A stretch of 64,000 nt of DNA from CBDFJH01 sp965198095. Its GTDB lineage: Bacteria > Latescibacterota > UBA2968 > GCA-2709665. The DNA lies in assembly GCA_965198095.1 (NCBI GenBank), contig OZ240239.1:3224001-3288000 (forward strand), read 5' to 3'. Made by a program: the position numbers and the translations under genes. Of the stretch, positions 17,906-31,681 are shown in pieces. The notes beneath the pieces are model-generated. The model was not told where the DNA came from. It made no database searches and saw only the letters and a list, made by a program, of their open reading frames with translations. Every line of letters starts with the position of its first letter. The stretch's first letter is position 1.

Positions 17906-18534
17906 GCTGCCTCCCAAAGCGTCCGGAGGCGGGTCAGTGCCGAGCGCGTAAAAACGACCGTATCTGCCCAGGCCACGTCGAATGCCGAAACCTGCGCAAC
18001 CGGCTGCACGCAGAGCTGCTTCAGGTTCCTGGAAGATTTGAATACGGTGTCGGACGGACCCTCCATCAGCAAGAGCGCTTTTCGATCCTCCAGTTCACAC
18101 GCCTTCAGGAGATTGGCCATACGCCCTGTCTTGGGGAGATCGAGCGAGAAATCTTCGAGCACGCGAACCTGGCCCTCCTTCGCTTTGATCGAAAGCAAAG
18201 ATCGGATGGCAGACCGTCCGGCTTTCCTGTTTACCTTTTCCTTCATAGCGTGCGGTCTCGGCCCGTGGGCGACCCCGCCGCCGATTCGAATCGGCGAGCC
18301 CGCGGTCCCTGCACGAGCGCGACCCGTGCCCTTCTGGCGATATATTTTTCGTTTCGACAGGTGCACCTCGGCTCGTGTCTTCGTCGACGCATTGCCCTGC
18401 CGCTGGTTGACTTGGGACGCCTTGAGCGCGAAATAGATCGCCCCAGCCGAAGGCGCCGCGCCAAATATCTCATCCGGAAGGTCCACCGTGTCGAGCGGTT
18501 TTCCGTCGAGAGATTGCACTTCAACCGACGCCAT
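17902..18534 (-). CDS. rplD: 50S ribosomal protein L4
   Basis: A 210-residue L4 with the extended loop that reaches the exit tunnel (KIYRQKGTGRARAGTAGSPI) and HGPRPHAMKEKVNRKA. In E. coli L4 represses the S10 operon. The TGATG overlap with rplC and the GTGA overlap with rplW indicate tight coupling. Confidence 0.97.
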   Translation of the reverse strand: MASVEVQSLDGKPLDTVDLPDEIFGAAPSAGAIYFALKASQVNQRQGNASTKTRAEVHLSKRKIYRQKGTGRARAGTAGSPIRIGGGVAHGPRPHAMKEKVNRKAGRSAIRSLLSIKAKEGQVRVLEDFSLDLPKTGRMANLLKACELEDRKALLLMEGPSDTVFKSSRNLKQLCVQPVAQVSAFDVAWADTVVFTRSALTRLRTLWEAA

Positions 18535-19163
18535 CAGGCCTTCCCCTGCTTCTGAATCACCACAATGTCTCCCCTTGCCCCCGGCACCGCGCCCTTCAGG
18601 TAGATCAGATCGCGGTCTTCGTCTATTCCCACGACGCTCAGTCCCTTGACGGTCACGCGGCGGCTCCCCATGTGGCCTGCCATGCGCATGCCCTTAAACA
18701 CCCTGGAAGGAAAGGAACTCTGCCCAACTGAGCCCGGCGCACGATGCCGGTCCGACTGCCCGTGGGTCTTGGGCCCGCCCCTGAAGTGGTGTCGCTTGAC
18801 CGTGCCCTGGAACCCCTTGCCCTTCGAACGCCCGGTCACGTCTACCTTTTCACCCGGCTCAAACTTGGAGACGGCCAGGACATCTCCGACCGCGTATCCC
18901 GACGTGTCCTCCAGACGAAATTCGCGAATAATCTTGTGCGCCGTAACGCCCGCCCTCTCGAATACCCTGAGTGAGGGCTTGTTTACGCGCCCAGAGGGCA
19001 CCTCCCCGAAACAGAGCCTGAGGGCGCTGTAGCCGTCCGACTCCCCTCTCTTTATCTGCAACACCGGGCACGGTCCCGCCTGGACAACCGTGATGGGGAC
19101 GAGCGCATCTCCCTGGCTGAAGGTCTGGGTCATCCCCACCTTTTTCCCTATGAGCGCGGACAC
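18534..19163 (-). CDS. rplC: 50S ribosomal protein L3
   Basis: A 209-residue L3, an early 23S assembly protein. MSALIGKKVGMTQTFSQGDALV and the glutamine-containing RHHFRGGPKTHGQSDRHRAPGSVGQSS loop are visible. It starts at GTG only 2 nt after the rpsJ stop, with AGGT 7 nt upstream. Confidence 0.97.
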   Translation of the reverse strand: MSALIGKKVGMTQTFSQGDALVPITVVQAGPCPVLQIKRGESDGYSALRLCFGEVPSGRVNKPSLRVFERAGVTAHKIIREFRLEDTSGYAVGDVLAVSKFEPGEKVDVTGRSKGKGFQGTVKRHHFRGGPKTHGQSDRHRAPGSVGQSSFPSRVFKGMRMAGHMGSRRVTVKGLSVVGIDEDRDLIYLKGAVPGARGDIVVIQKQGKA

Positions 19164-19165
19164 GT

Positions 19166-19474
19166 CTATACCTTTATCTCGATGTCGATCCCGGCCGGCA
19201 GGTCCAGCTTCATCAGGGCATCGACCGTCTGCGGCGTCGAGTTGTGGATGTCGATCAATCGCTTGTGCACCCGCATCTCGAACTGCTCCCTCGACTTCTT
19301 GTCGATGTTGGGCCCCCGGAGCACCGTGTAAAGAGAGCGTCGGGTGGGCAGGGGGATCGGCCCGGAAATCAACGCGCCGGTCCGCTTGGCGGTGCTGACG
19401 ATCTCGTCTGCGGAACGATCCAGTGCCACGTGGTCGTAGGCCTTCAGGCGGATTCTGATCTTCTGTGCGGGCAC
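19166..19474 (-). CDS. rpsJ: 30S ribosomal protein S10
   Basis: A 102-residue S10 with IRIRLKAYDHVALDRSADEIV, LPTRRSLYTVLRGPNIDKKSREQFEMRVHKRLIDI and C-terminus PAGIDIEIKV. It is also the NusE antitermination factor that links NusG/NusB to RNA polymerase. The start is GTG with GAGG 7 nt upstream, 15 nt after tuf. Confidence 0.97.
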   Translation of the reverse strand: MPAQKIRIRLKAYDHVALDRSADEIVSTAKRTGALISGPIPLPTRRSLYTVLRGPNIDKKSREQFEMRVHKRLIDIHNSTPQTVDALMKLDLPAGIDIEIKV

Positions 19475-19489
19475 GTGATATCCTCTATC

Positions 19490-20683
19490 TTACTCCAGAA
19501 TTTCTGTGACCACGCCGGCCCCGATGGTCCTGCCGCCTTCACGAATCGCAAAGCGGAGCTGCTCTTCCAGGGCAATTGGGACGTGCAGTTCGATCCCCAT
19601 GGTCACGTTGTCGCCAGGCATGATCATCTCTACGCCTTCGGGGAGCTTGATCGTCCCGGTGACGTCCGTGGTCCTGAAATAGAACTGAGGTCGATACCCA
19701 GAAAAGAAGGGCTTACTTCGTCCACCTTCCTTCTCCGTGAGAATGTAGACTTCGCCCTTGAATTTGAGGTGCGGCGTCACAGAGCCCGGCTTGGCGACGA
19801 CCATCCCGCGATCGAGTTCGGCCTTGTCTACACCCCGCAGCAGCAGGCCAACGTTGTCTCCGGCCTGACCCTGATCCAGGAGTTTTCGAAACATCTCGAC
19901 ACCGGTCACAACCGTCTTTCGGGTATCTCGAATGCCGATAATTTCCACTTCTTCGTTCAGATTCACGATGCCCCGCTCAATTCTCCCCGTCCCGACCGTG
20001 CCTCGACCTGTAATCGTGAACACGTCCTCCACGGGCATCAAGAAGGCCTTGTCGACGTCCCGGACCGGCATGGGGATGAAGTCGTCCACCGCCTCCAGAA
20101 GCTCCGAAATGCATTCGGCGTCCTCCGAATTCGGATCGTCGGTCTCCAGGGCCTTTAAGGCCGAACCGCGCACGACGGGCACGTCGTCTCCGGGGAACTC
20201 GTACTGCGATAGCAGCTCTCGGACTTCCAGCTCGACGAGGTCCAGGAGTTCCGGGTCGTCTACCATATCTACTTTGTTCATGAAAACGACGATCGAGGGA
20301 ACGTTCACTTGACGAGAAAGCAGAATATGTTCTCGGGTCTGGATCATCGGTCCGTCCGCGGCACTCACGACGAGAATGGCCCCGTCCATCTGAGCTGCGC
20401 CCGTAATCATGTTTTTGATGTAGTCCGCGTGGCCCGGACAGTCCACGTGAGCATAATGCCGATTGTCTGTCGAATACTCGACGTGCGCCGTGTTGATTGT
20501 GATCCCCCGCTCCTTCTCTTCGGGGGCCCTGTCTATCGACTCGAACGGTGTGTACTCCGCAAGCCCCTTCGCTGCCAGAGTTTTCGTGATTGCGGCCGTA
20601 AGCGTCGTCTTCCCGTGGTCGATATGCCCGATCGTCCCGATATTCACGTGGGGCTTTGACCTATCAAACTTCTCCTTCGCCAT
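19490..20683 (-). CDS. tuf: Elongation factor Tu
   Basis: A 397-residue EF-Tu, the GTPase that delivers aminoacyl-tRNA to the ribosome. G1 is GHIDHGKTT (near residue 18), G3 DCPGHADY, G4 NKVD and G5 GSALKALE. Domains II and III end at GGRTIGAGVVTEILE. The second of two ATGs was chosen because AGGAGG is 7 nt upstream of it. This is the only tuf in the window; the place between tRNA-Thr and tRNA-Trp where a second copy often lies holds none. Confidence 0.98.
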   Translation of the reverse strand: MAKEKFDRSKPHVNIGTIGHIDHGKTTLTAAITKTLAAKGLAEYTPFESIDRAPEEKERGITINTAHVEYSTDNRHYAHVDCPGHADYIKNMITGAAQMDGAILVVSAADGPMIQTREHILLSRQVNVPSIVVFMNKVDMVDDPELLDLVELEVRELLSQYEFPGDDVPVVRGSALKALETDDPNSEDAECISELLEAVDDFIPMPVRDVDKAFLMPVEDVFTITGRGTVGTGRIERGIVNLNEEVEIIGIRDTRKTVVTGVEMFRKLLDQGQAGDNVGLLLRGVDKAELDRGMVVAKPGSVTPHLKFKGEVYILTEKEGGRSKPFFSGYRPQFYFRTTDVTGTIKLPEGVEMIMPGDNVTMGIELHVPIALEEQLRFAIREGGRTIGAGVVTEILE

Positions 20684-20744
20684 TTTCATTCCTCCTGTGC
20701 AATGACGGGCAGTCCTTTCCAGACTGCCTCCCATAACGTTGCGT

Positions 20745-22844
20745 TCAACCCAAAGGCGCCCGTCTACCGCCTCTTGAGAGCAATCCCAATTCGCTGGAGA
20801 TGCTTTCGGGAAGCTCTTGGAATCTTGAGAATTCCATGGAATAAATGGCACGCCCTTGTGTAATCGACCTCAGCCTCGTGGCGTATCCGAACATTTCACT
20901 CAAAGGGACCATCGCCGTAATGACTTGCACGTCCGGTCGGTTCACGATGCCGACGACATTGCCGCGGCGCGAATTCAGATCTCCGATCACGTCCCCGACA
21001 TACTCCTTCGGAACGCTCACTTCCACGTCCATGATCGGCTCCAGCAAGTAGGGGCCCGCCTTCCGAACGCCGTCCCGGAAGGCGATGGCCGCGGCCACTT
21101 TGAATGCGATTTCCGAGGAATCCACGTCGTGATAGGAGCCGTCGTAAAGCGTGACAACCAGGTCCTCGATCGGAAACCCGGCAACCGCGCCTCCCGACAT
21201 CGCCTCCCGCACCCCGCGACGAACCGCCGGAATGTATTCGGTCGGAACCTTGCCGCCCACGATCTCGTTTTCGAACAGCAGGCCTGTACCGGTCTCCCCA
21301 GGCGCTATCTTCAGCCAAACGTGTCCGTACTGACCGCGTCCGCCCGATTGCCTGATGAATCTCCCTTCGACTTGAACCGTTTTCCGGATGGCTTCCTTGT
21401 AGGCGACCTGAGGTTTGCCCACGTTGGCGGCCACGCGGAACTCTCTCATCAACCGGTCTATGATGATCTCGAGGTGGAGTTCGCCCATGCCGGAGATGAT
21501 CGTCTGACCTGTGTCTTCATCCAGAGAGACCCGAAAAGTCGGGTCTTCGTCAGCCAGCTTTTTGAGCGCTGAGCCCAGCTGATCCTGATCGGCCTTCGTC
21601 CTCGGCTCGATCGCCACGGATATCACTGGCTTGGCGAAATCCATCGACTCCAGGAGGATGGGCCTCTCCTCCGCACACAGGGTTTCACCCGTAGCCGTCT
21701 GTTTCAAACCGACGACCGCAGCAATGTCTCCCGTGTGGAGCCCGTGAATCTCTTCCCGTTTGTTCGCGTGCATTTGCAGCATTCGACCGATTCGCTCACG
21801 CTCGTCTTTGTTGCTGTTCAGCGCGTTTGACCCAGACTTGATACTACCCGAATAAACACGCAGGTAGGTCAGCTTGCCGACGTAAGGATCCGTAACGACC
21901 TTGAAGGCCAGCGACGAGAAAGGGGCGTCGTCTGAAACAGCTCTCTCTTCCTTCCTTCCGGATGCCGGGTGACTGCCCGCGGCCCCGGACACGTCCAACG
22001 GAGACGGCAGATAGTCGACGATACCGTCGAGAAGGCGTTGCACACCTTTGTTCTTGAACGATGCCCCGCAAAAGACGGGCACCGCGCCGATATTGATGAC
22101 TGCATGGCGGATGGCGGCCTTGATTTCATCCTCCGCGATCTCTCTGCCTTCCAGGAACTTCTCCATCAACGTATCGTCGAAATCGGATGCAACCTCCAAG
22201 AGGTGCTCGCGGTGGAGGTCCGCCGTATCCTGTAGATCGGAAGGGATTTCACTCTCCGTAAACACGGTCCCTAGCGTATCTTCCTGATAACTGACCATCT
22301 TCATCTTCACGAGGTCGATCAACCCGTTGAACATCTCCCCGGAACCGACGGGGATTTGAACCGGTACAAAATTAGAGGCCAATCGCTCTCCCATCGCGTC
22401 CAACACCTGGAAGTAATCGGCCCCGGTCCGGTCCATCTTGTTCACGAAGGCAATTCGGGGAACGCGATACTTGTCGGCCTGCCGCCAGACCGTCTCCGAC
22501 TGGGGCTCGACGCCGCCGACGGCGCAAAAAATCCCGATCGCACCGTCGAGCACGCGGAGCGAGCGCTCGACCTCCGCCGTAAAGTCGACGTGTCCCGGTG
22601 TGTCGATGATGTTGATTCGGTGATCGTTCCAGAAGCAGGTCGTGGCTGCAGACGTAATCGTAATGCCTCTTTCCTTCTCCTGCTCCATCCAGTCCATCGT
22701 GGCAGCCCCCTCGTGGACCTCGCCCATTCGATGGAGCCGTCCCGTATAGTAAAGGATGCGCTCTGTCGTCGTTGTCTTTCCGGCATCGATGTGAGCCATT
22801 ATGCCGATGTTCCGGATCTGTTCGAGTCTGTATTCTCTCGCCAT
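20745..22844 (-). CDS. fusA: Elongation factor G
   Basis: A 699-residue translocase GTPase with AHIDAGKTTTTERIL (G1), the switch-II region DTPGHVDF, NKMDRTGADY (G4), and domains II-V ending in VPLSEMFGYATRLRSITQGRAIYSMEF. The start MAREYRLEQIRNIG fits the family; upstream in-frame codons overlap rpsG. It lies in the classic str order rpsL-rpsG-fusA-tuf. Confidence 0.98.
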   Translation of the reverse strand: MAREYRLEQIRNIGIMAHIDAGKTTTTERILYYTGRLHRMGEVHEGAATMDWMEQEKERGITITSAATTCFWNDHRINIIDTPGHVDFTAEVERSLRVLDGAIGIFCAVGGVEPQSETVWRQADKYRVPRIAFVNKMDRTGADYFQVLDAMGERLASNFVPVQIPVGSGEMFNGLIDLVKMKMVSYQEDTLGTVFTESEIPSDLQDTADLHREHLLEVASDFDDTLMEKFLEGREIAEDEIKAAIRHAVINIGAVPVFCGASFKNKGVQRLLDGIVDYLPSPLDVSGAAGSHPASGRKEERAVSDDAPFSSLAFKVVTDPYVGKLTYLRVYSGSIKSGSNALNSNKDERERIGRMLQMHANKREEIHGLHTGDIAAVVGLKQTATGETLCAEERPILLESMDFAKPVISVAIEPRTKADQDQLGSALKKLADEDPTFRVSLDEDTGQTIISGMGELHLEIIIDRLMREFRVAANVGKPQVAYKEAIRKTVQVEGRFIRQSGGRGQYGHVWLKIAPGETGTGLLFENEIVGGKVPTEYIPAVRRGVREAMSGGAVAGFPIEDLVVTLYDGSYHDVDSSEIAFKVAAAIAFRDGVRKAGPYLLEPIMDVEVSVPKEYVGDVIGDLNSRRGNVVGIVNRPDVQVITAMVPLSEMFGYATRLRSITQGRAIYSMEFSRFQELPESISSELGLLSRGGRRAPLG

Positions 22845-22848
22845 CTTT

Positions 22849-23316
22849 CTACCATCTATAATGGGCGAAGGCTCGGTTGGCCTCGGCCATGCGATGGGTC
22901 TCGTCCTTCCTCTGCATGGCGCGACCCTGTCTGTTCGCAGCATCCATGAATTCTCCGGCCAATCGCTGCGCCATCGTCCTTTCCGCGCGTCCGCGGGCAT
23001 ACGTGATGAGCCACCGAAACGACAGGGAAAGCCGTTCATCCGGCCTGACCTCGACCGGCACCTGATAGGTGGCCCCGCCCACGCGCCTGGATTTCACCTG
23101 GAGCGCAGGCTTCACATTTTCTACAGCGCGCTCGAAGACCTCTATGCCCTCTTTTCCCAACCGCTCGGAGATAATGTCCAGCGCCTTGTAAAACGTCCGT
23201 TCCCCGACACTCTTTTTGCCCTTACGAAACAGGCAGCTTACAAACTGCGTCACGAGTATGCTGCTGAATTTCGGGTCGGGGATCAGGTCTCGCTTGTCTG
23301 CGCGTCGTTTTCTCAT
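22849..23316 (-). CDS. rpsG: 30S ribosomal protein S7
   Basis: A 155-residue S7 with MRKRRADKRDLIPDPKF, VENVKPALQVKSRRVGGATYQVPVEV and C-terminal MAEANRAFAHYRW. S7 nucleates the 3' major domain of 16S rRNA and sits at the E site. ATG start, 4 nt gap to fusA. Confidence 0.98.
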   Translation of the reverse strand: MRKRRADKRDLIPDPKFSSILVTQFVSCLFRKGKKSVGERTFYKALDIISERLGKEGIEVFERAVENVKPALQVKSRRVGGATYQVPVEVRPDERLSLSFRWLITYARGRAERTMAQRLAGEFMDAANRQGRAMQRKDETHRMAEANRAFAHYRW

Positions 23317-23326
23317 GGCCGATGAC

Positions 23327-23698
23327 TTATTTCGAGGTCTTCGCCCCGTATTTGGAGCGCCCTTGCTTGCGGTCGGATACGCCGAGCGTGTCCAGGATGC
23401 CGCGGATGATGTGGTATCTCACGGAAGGCAGGTCCCGCACGCGACCTCCCCGAATCAACACAACCGAATGCTCTTGAAGGTTGTGGCCCTCGCCGGGGAT
23501 GTACGCCGTGACCTCCATTCCGTTCGTCAGTCGGACGCGAGCCACGTTTCTGAGCGCGGAATTTGGTTTCTTCGGCGTCGTCGTGTAGACGCGCGTGCAC
23601 ACGCCCCGTTTTTGCGGACAGCCTCGCAGAGCGGGCGAAGAAAAGCGCTTCGCCTTCAATTTTCGGCCCTTGCGCACAAGCTGGTTGATCGTAGGCAA
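23327..23698 (-). CDS. rpsL: 30S ribosomal protein S12
   Basis: A 123-residue S12 of the decoding centre: MPTINQLVRKGRK, TTTPKKPNSALRNVARVRLTNG, GEGHNLQEHSVVLIRGGRVRDLP. The lysine of PKKPNS matching E. coli K42 is kept. The position matching K87 is arginine (codon 23435-23437), and the next-but-three residue, glycine in E. coli, is serine. Arginine at 87 is a known streptomycin-resistance substitution in other bacteria. The start is TTG with GGAG 7 nt upstream. Confidence 0.97.
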   Translation of the reverse strand: MPTINQLVRKGRKLKAKRFSSPALRGCPQKRGVCTRVYTTTPKKPNSALRNVARVRLTNGMEVTAYIPGEGHNLQEHSVVLIRGGRVRDLPSVRYHIIRGILDTLGVSDRKQGRSKYGAKTSK

Positions 23699-23745
23699 AC
23701 CAAAGCTCCGTGAATTCTGGTCTGAGCAGCGGACAGGCTCGAGAG

Positions 23746-27834
<4,089 letters not shown>

Positions 27835-27865
27835 GAGAATTCCCTCTTTTTTCGATGAATCGTAG

Positions 27866-30800
27866 CTACTCAGGACGTCCGTCTTCCAGCATCACGTCCA
27901 AACAGAGGCTTTGAAGTTCCTTCACCAGCACGTTGAACGACTCAGGGACGCCCGGCTCGGGTGGATTCTCGCCTTTTACGATGGCCTCGTAGACCTTGGA
28001 GCGCCCCGCAACGTCGTCCGATTTAACTGTCAGCATCTCCTGCAGCGTGTGGGCCGCGCCGTAGGCCTCCAAAGCCCACACTTCCATCTCCCCAAAACGC
28101 TGGCCGCCGAACTGGGCCTTGCCCCCCAACGGCTGTTGCGTTACCAACGAATAGGGACCGATCGATCGAGCGTGAATCTTGTCGCTGACGAGATGGGAAA
28201 GCTTCATCATATAGATGTGGCCGACCATCACTTCCTTGTGGAAACGCTCCCCGGTCTTGCCATCGTAAAGGACCGATTTGCCCGTTTCGGGCAATCCAGC
28301 TTCCCTCAGGGCCTCTTTGATCTCCTCTTGCGAGGCCCCGTCAAACACGGGCGTGGCCATGTATCGATCCAGTTCATGAGCAGCCCATCCAAGGTGCGTT
28401 TCCAAGATCTGCCCAAGGTTCATTCGCGAGGGAAGGCCAAGCGGATTCAGGATGATATCGACGGGCGTGCCGTCCGGCAGGTAGGGCATGTCTTCCTCTG
28501 GCACGATGATGGAAACGACGCCCTTGTTCCCGTGACGGCCGGCCATCTTGTCGCCAACCATCAGTTTTCGTTTGCGGGCAACGTAGACTTTTACGAGTTG
28601 CACGATGCCAGGCGGCAGCTCATCTCCGCGCGCGATCTTTTCCAGTTCACGCTCCAGCGCTTCCTCGGCATCCCGGATGAGCTGCTGAGACAATTCGATG
28701 ATGCGGTCCACCTTGCTGGAAATCGCCACGCTGTCCACCCACGTCTCATCCGGCCTGACGATGTCAAGGTCGACGCGTGCCGCCAGCTTCTCGTCAAAGA
28801 CCTTGCCCGAACGCACGACCACCGACTCATCTTCCGTGTTCCGGAGCAAATGGACCCGATGCCCCTTCAACAGCTCGAACACCTGTTCATCCCGGCTCTC
28901 TCTGATGGTCTTGATTTTTGAAACCGCACGCTTTTTCGCAGCAAACGCCTTCTCCCTGTCGGCCTTACGGGTCTTCTCGTCCCGCTCCTTGCGAGAAAAC
29001 ACTTTCCTGTCCATCACCACGCCATCCATGCCGGGAGGCGCCTTCAGCGAAGCGTCTCGAACGTCGCCGGCCTTCTCCCCAAAGATAGCGCGAAGCAGGC
29101 GTTCCTCCGGAGAGAGCTCGGTTTCGCCCTTGGGCGTCACCTTGCCGACCAGGATGTCTCCAGATCCGACTTCAGCCCCCATCCGTATGATGCCGTGTTC
29201 GTCCAGATTTCGAACGGCCTGCTCACTCATGTTGGGAATCTCCCGAGTGATCTCCTCGGTGCCTCGTTTCGTATCCCTCACCTGAAGCTCAAACTCCTCG
29301 ATGTGGATGGAGGTGAAGACGTCAGTCTTGATGAGTCGCTCAGAAACGATAATCGCATCCTCGAAGTTGTAGCCGTTCCAGGACATGAACGCGCAAAGGA
29401 CGTTTGCACCGAGGGCCAAGTCACCCCGATCCGTCGCGCACCCGTCAGCCAGGACCTGGCCTGCTTCTACCTTATCGCCTACACCGGCGATCGGGCGCTG
29501 ATTGATGCACACATCCTGATTGGAACGTTTGAACTTGACGAGACGATAGACGTCCTCGTCGAACAGGTCGGTGATTTCGGCGCTCCGTCCTTTCCGTCGC
29601 TTGACGACGATTCTGTCCGCACTGACGCTCGTAACGACTCCCGGAAACCGAGCGACGATAACGGCCTTGGAGTCGACGGCGACCCTGCGCTCCATACCCG
29701 TGCCGACGAAGGGCGCCTCCGTCCTCAACAACGGGACGGCCTGTCGCTGCATGTTCGAACCCATGAGCGCGCGGTTTGCGTCATCGTGTTCCAGAAACGG
29801 GATGAGCGCGGCTGCTGCGCTGACCAATTGACACGGCGAGACATCCATGTAGTCGATCTCTTCGGGACCGACCACGGGAAAATCTCCTCGGCGCCTCGCC
29901 TGGACGACGTTTTCGGCCAAGCGGGGTCGATTTTCGATGTTTGGTATGACCTGGGCGATCGTATGTTTGTCCTCGTGATCTGCGGAGAGGTACTCAATCT
30001 CCTCTGACACGATCCCATTTTTCACGTACCGATACGGGGTTTCCAGAAATCCGAACGAGTTGACGACGGCGTAGGTCGAAAGCGACGCAATAAGACCGAT
30101 GTTTGGGCCCTCCGGCGTTTCGATCGGGCAAATCCGTCCATAGTGCGTATGATGGACATCGCGCACCTCGAAACCGGCCCTGTCCCGCGTCAGTCCCCCG
30201 GGCCCCAGAGCAGAGAGCCGGCGCTTATGCGTTAACTCGTCCAGTGGATTCGTCTGCTGGAGGAATTGAGAGAGTTGGCTGCTTCCGAAAAAGGCCTGCA
30301 CGACTGTCGAAACCGTCCGGGCGTTGACTAGGTCGTGCGGCGTGAGTTGCTCCGAGTCCCTCAGGCTCATTCGCTCCCGAATGGTCCGCACCATCCGGGA
30401 GAGTCCGGTAGAAAACTGGTTCGCCAGAAGCTCTCCAACCGAGCGTACTCGCCGATTGCCGAGGTGGTCGATATCGTCCGTGTATCCTTCCCCCTTGAAG
30501 AGCAGCACCAGATACTCAATAACCCGGATGAAGTCTTCGATACAGAGGGTCGTGTGCTCGAGGGGAATGTTGAGATCCAGGCGTTGTCGCATTCTATAGC
30601 GCCCGACTTCGCCCAGATTGTAACGTTTTGGACTGAAGAACTGTCGCTCCAGAAGTCCTCTGGCCGTTTCAATATTCGGAGGGTCTCCGGGGCGCAAAAG
30701 GTTATAGATCCGCGACAGCGCCTCTTCTTCATTCTTGCAAAGGTCCTTCTTCAGTGTGTTGGAAATCACGCCGTCGTCGTCTTCAGGATTGATATCCAAA

Positions 30801-31645
30801 ACCGTCAGTCGGGTGACTCTGCTGCTCCTGAGGGCCGCGATATGTTCCTCGGTCAGCGCCTGGTACGCCTCGACGAGGACTTCCCCGGTCTTCTTGTTCA
30901 CCACATCTTTCGTCACAATCTCGCCGACCGGATTGCCGCTGACGCGAACCCCTTTGTCTCCGTGAAAGATACGCAGAATCTCTCCGTCGCTGCCAAAGCC
31001 AAGCGCGCGCAGCAGCGTCGTCACCGGCAGTTTTCGTTTCCGATCGATGTGCACGTACATGATGTCGTTGATGTCCAGGCTGAACTCGAGCCAGGCCCCC
31101 TTATATGGGATCACCCTGGCAGAGAAGAGCCGTTTCCCGTTCGGATGTATGGTCTCGTCAAAGAACACCCCCGGGGACCGGTGAAGCTGACTGACAATGA
31201 CGCGCTCCGAACCATTGATAATAAACGTCCCGCCCTCCGTCATCAGCGGCAGCTCGCCCAGAAAAACCGTCTGTTCCACAATGTCTTTGATGCGGAATTC
31301 GTTATTGTCCTGCTTCTCTCGCGAGATCAACCTAAGCGTGGCTCGAAGCGGAGCCGCGTGGGTGGTCCCGCGCTCCAGACATTCATCCACGTCGTACTTT
31401 GGCGTGCCGACAGAATAGTCGACGAATTCAAGAGAGTAAAGATTGTGTACATCGGCAATGGGCAGGATGTTGTCGAACACCGCCTGGAGACCCTGATTCT
31501 TTCGTTCTCCCGGAGGGACGTTCTTCTGCAAGAACCAGTTGTACGAATGGACCTGAATGTCCAGCAGGTTTGGCATTTCGATCGCGGGTACGATCCTGCC
31601 GTAGGATGACCTCTCTATAAATCCCTTGTCTGACAAGGCACTCAC
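27866..31645 (-). CDS. rpoB: DNA-directed RNA polymerase subunit beta
   Basis: A 1,259-residue beta subunit. The rifampicin-pocket region FFGSSQLSQFLQQTNPLDEL followed by THKRRLSALGPGG is intact. The residue matching E. coli D516 is glutamine. The C-terminal part contains GGKAQFGGQRFGEMEVWALEAYG and binds beta'. The start is GTG immediately after AGGAG, an unusually short spacing; an in-frame TTG three codons later is spaced better. The insertion pattern in the lobe regions points away from Firmicutes and Actinobacteria, but I could not run a tree. Confidence 0.98.
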   Translation of the reverse strand: MSALSDKGFIERSSYGRIVPAIEMPNLLDIQVHSYNWFLQKNVPPGERKNQGLQAVFDNILPIADVHNLYSLEFVDYSVGTPKYDVDECLERGTTHAAPLRATLRLISREKQDNNEFRIKDIVEQTVFLGELPLMTEGGTFIINGSERVIVSQLHRSPGVFFDETIHPNGKRLFSARVIPYKGAWLEFSLDINDIMYVHIDRKRKLPVTTLLRALGFGSDGEILRIFHGDKGVRVSGNPVGEIVTKDVVNKKTGEVLVEAYQALTEEHIAALRSSRVTRLTVLDINPEDDDGVISNTLKKDLCKNEEEALSRIYNLLRPGDPPNIETARGLLERQFFSPKRYNLGEVGRYRMRQRLDLNIPLEHTTLCIEDFIRVIEYLVLLFKGEGYTDDIDHLGNRRVRSVGELLANQFSTGLSRMVRTIRERMSLRDSEQLTPHDLVNARTVSTVVQAFFGSSQLSQFLQQTNPLDELTHKRRLSALGPGGLTRDRAGFEVRDVHHTHYGRICPIETPEGPNIGLIASLSTYAVVNSFGFLETPYRYVKNGIVSEEIEYLSADHEDKHTIAQVIPNIENRPRLAENVVQARRRGDFPVVGPEEIDYMDVSPCQLVSAAAALIPFLEHDDANRALMGSNMQRQAVPLLRTEAPFVGTGMERRVAVDSKAVIVARFPGVVTSVSADRIVVKRRKGRSAEITDLFDEDVYRLVKFKRSNQDVCINQRPIAGVGDKVEAGQVLADGCATDRGDLALGANVLCAFMSWNGYNFEDAIIVSERLIKTDVFTSIHIEEFELQVRDTKRGTEEITREIPNMSEQAVRNLDEHGIIRMGAEVGSGDILVGKVTPKGETELSPEERLLRAIFGEKAGDVRDASLKAPPGMDGVVMDRKVFSRKERDEKTRKADREKAFAAKKRAVSKIKTIRESRDEQVFELLKGHRVHLLRNTEDESVVVRSGKVFDEKLAARVDLDIVRPDETWVDSVAISSKVDRIIELSQQLIRDAEEALERELEKIARGDELPPGIVQLVKVYVARKRKLMVGDKMAGRHGNKGVVSIIVPEEDMPYLPDGTPVDIILNPLGLPSRMNLGQILETHLGWAAHELDRYMATPVFDGASQEEIKEALREAGLPETGKSVLYDGKTGERFHKEVMVGHIYMMKLSHLVSDKIHARSIGPYSLVTQQPLGGKAQFGGQRFGEMEVWALEAYGAAHTLQEMLTVKSDDVAGRSKVYEAIVKGENPPEPGVPESFNVLVKELQSLCLDVMLEDGRPE

Positions 31646-31681
31646 GCTCCTATGGTAATGCCGGCTCGAAATCCGTTCGGC

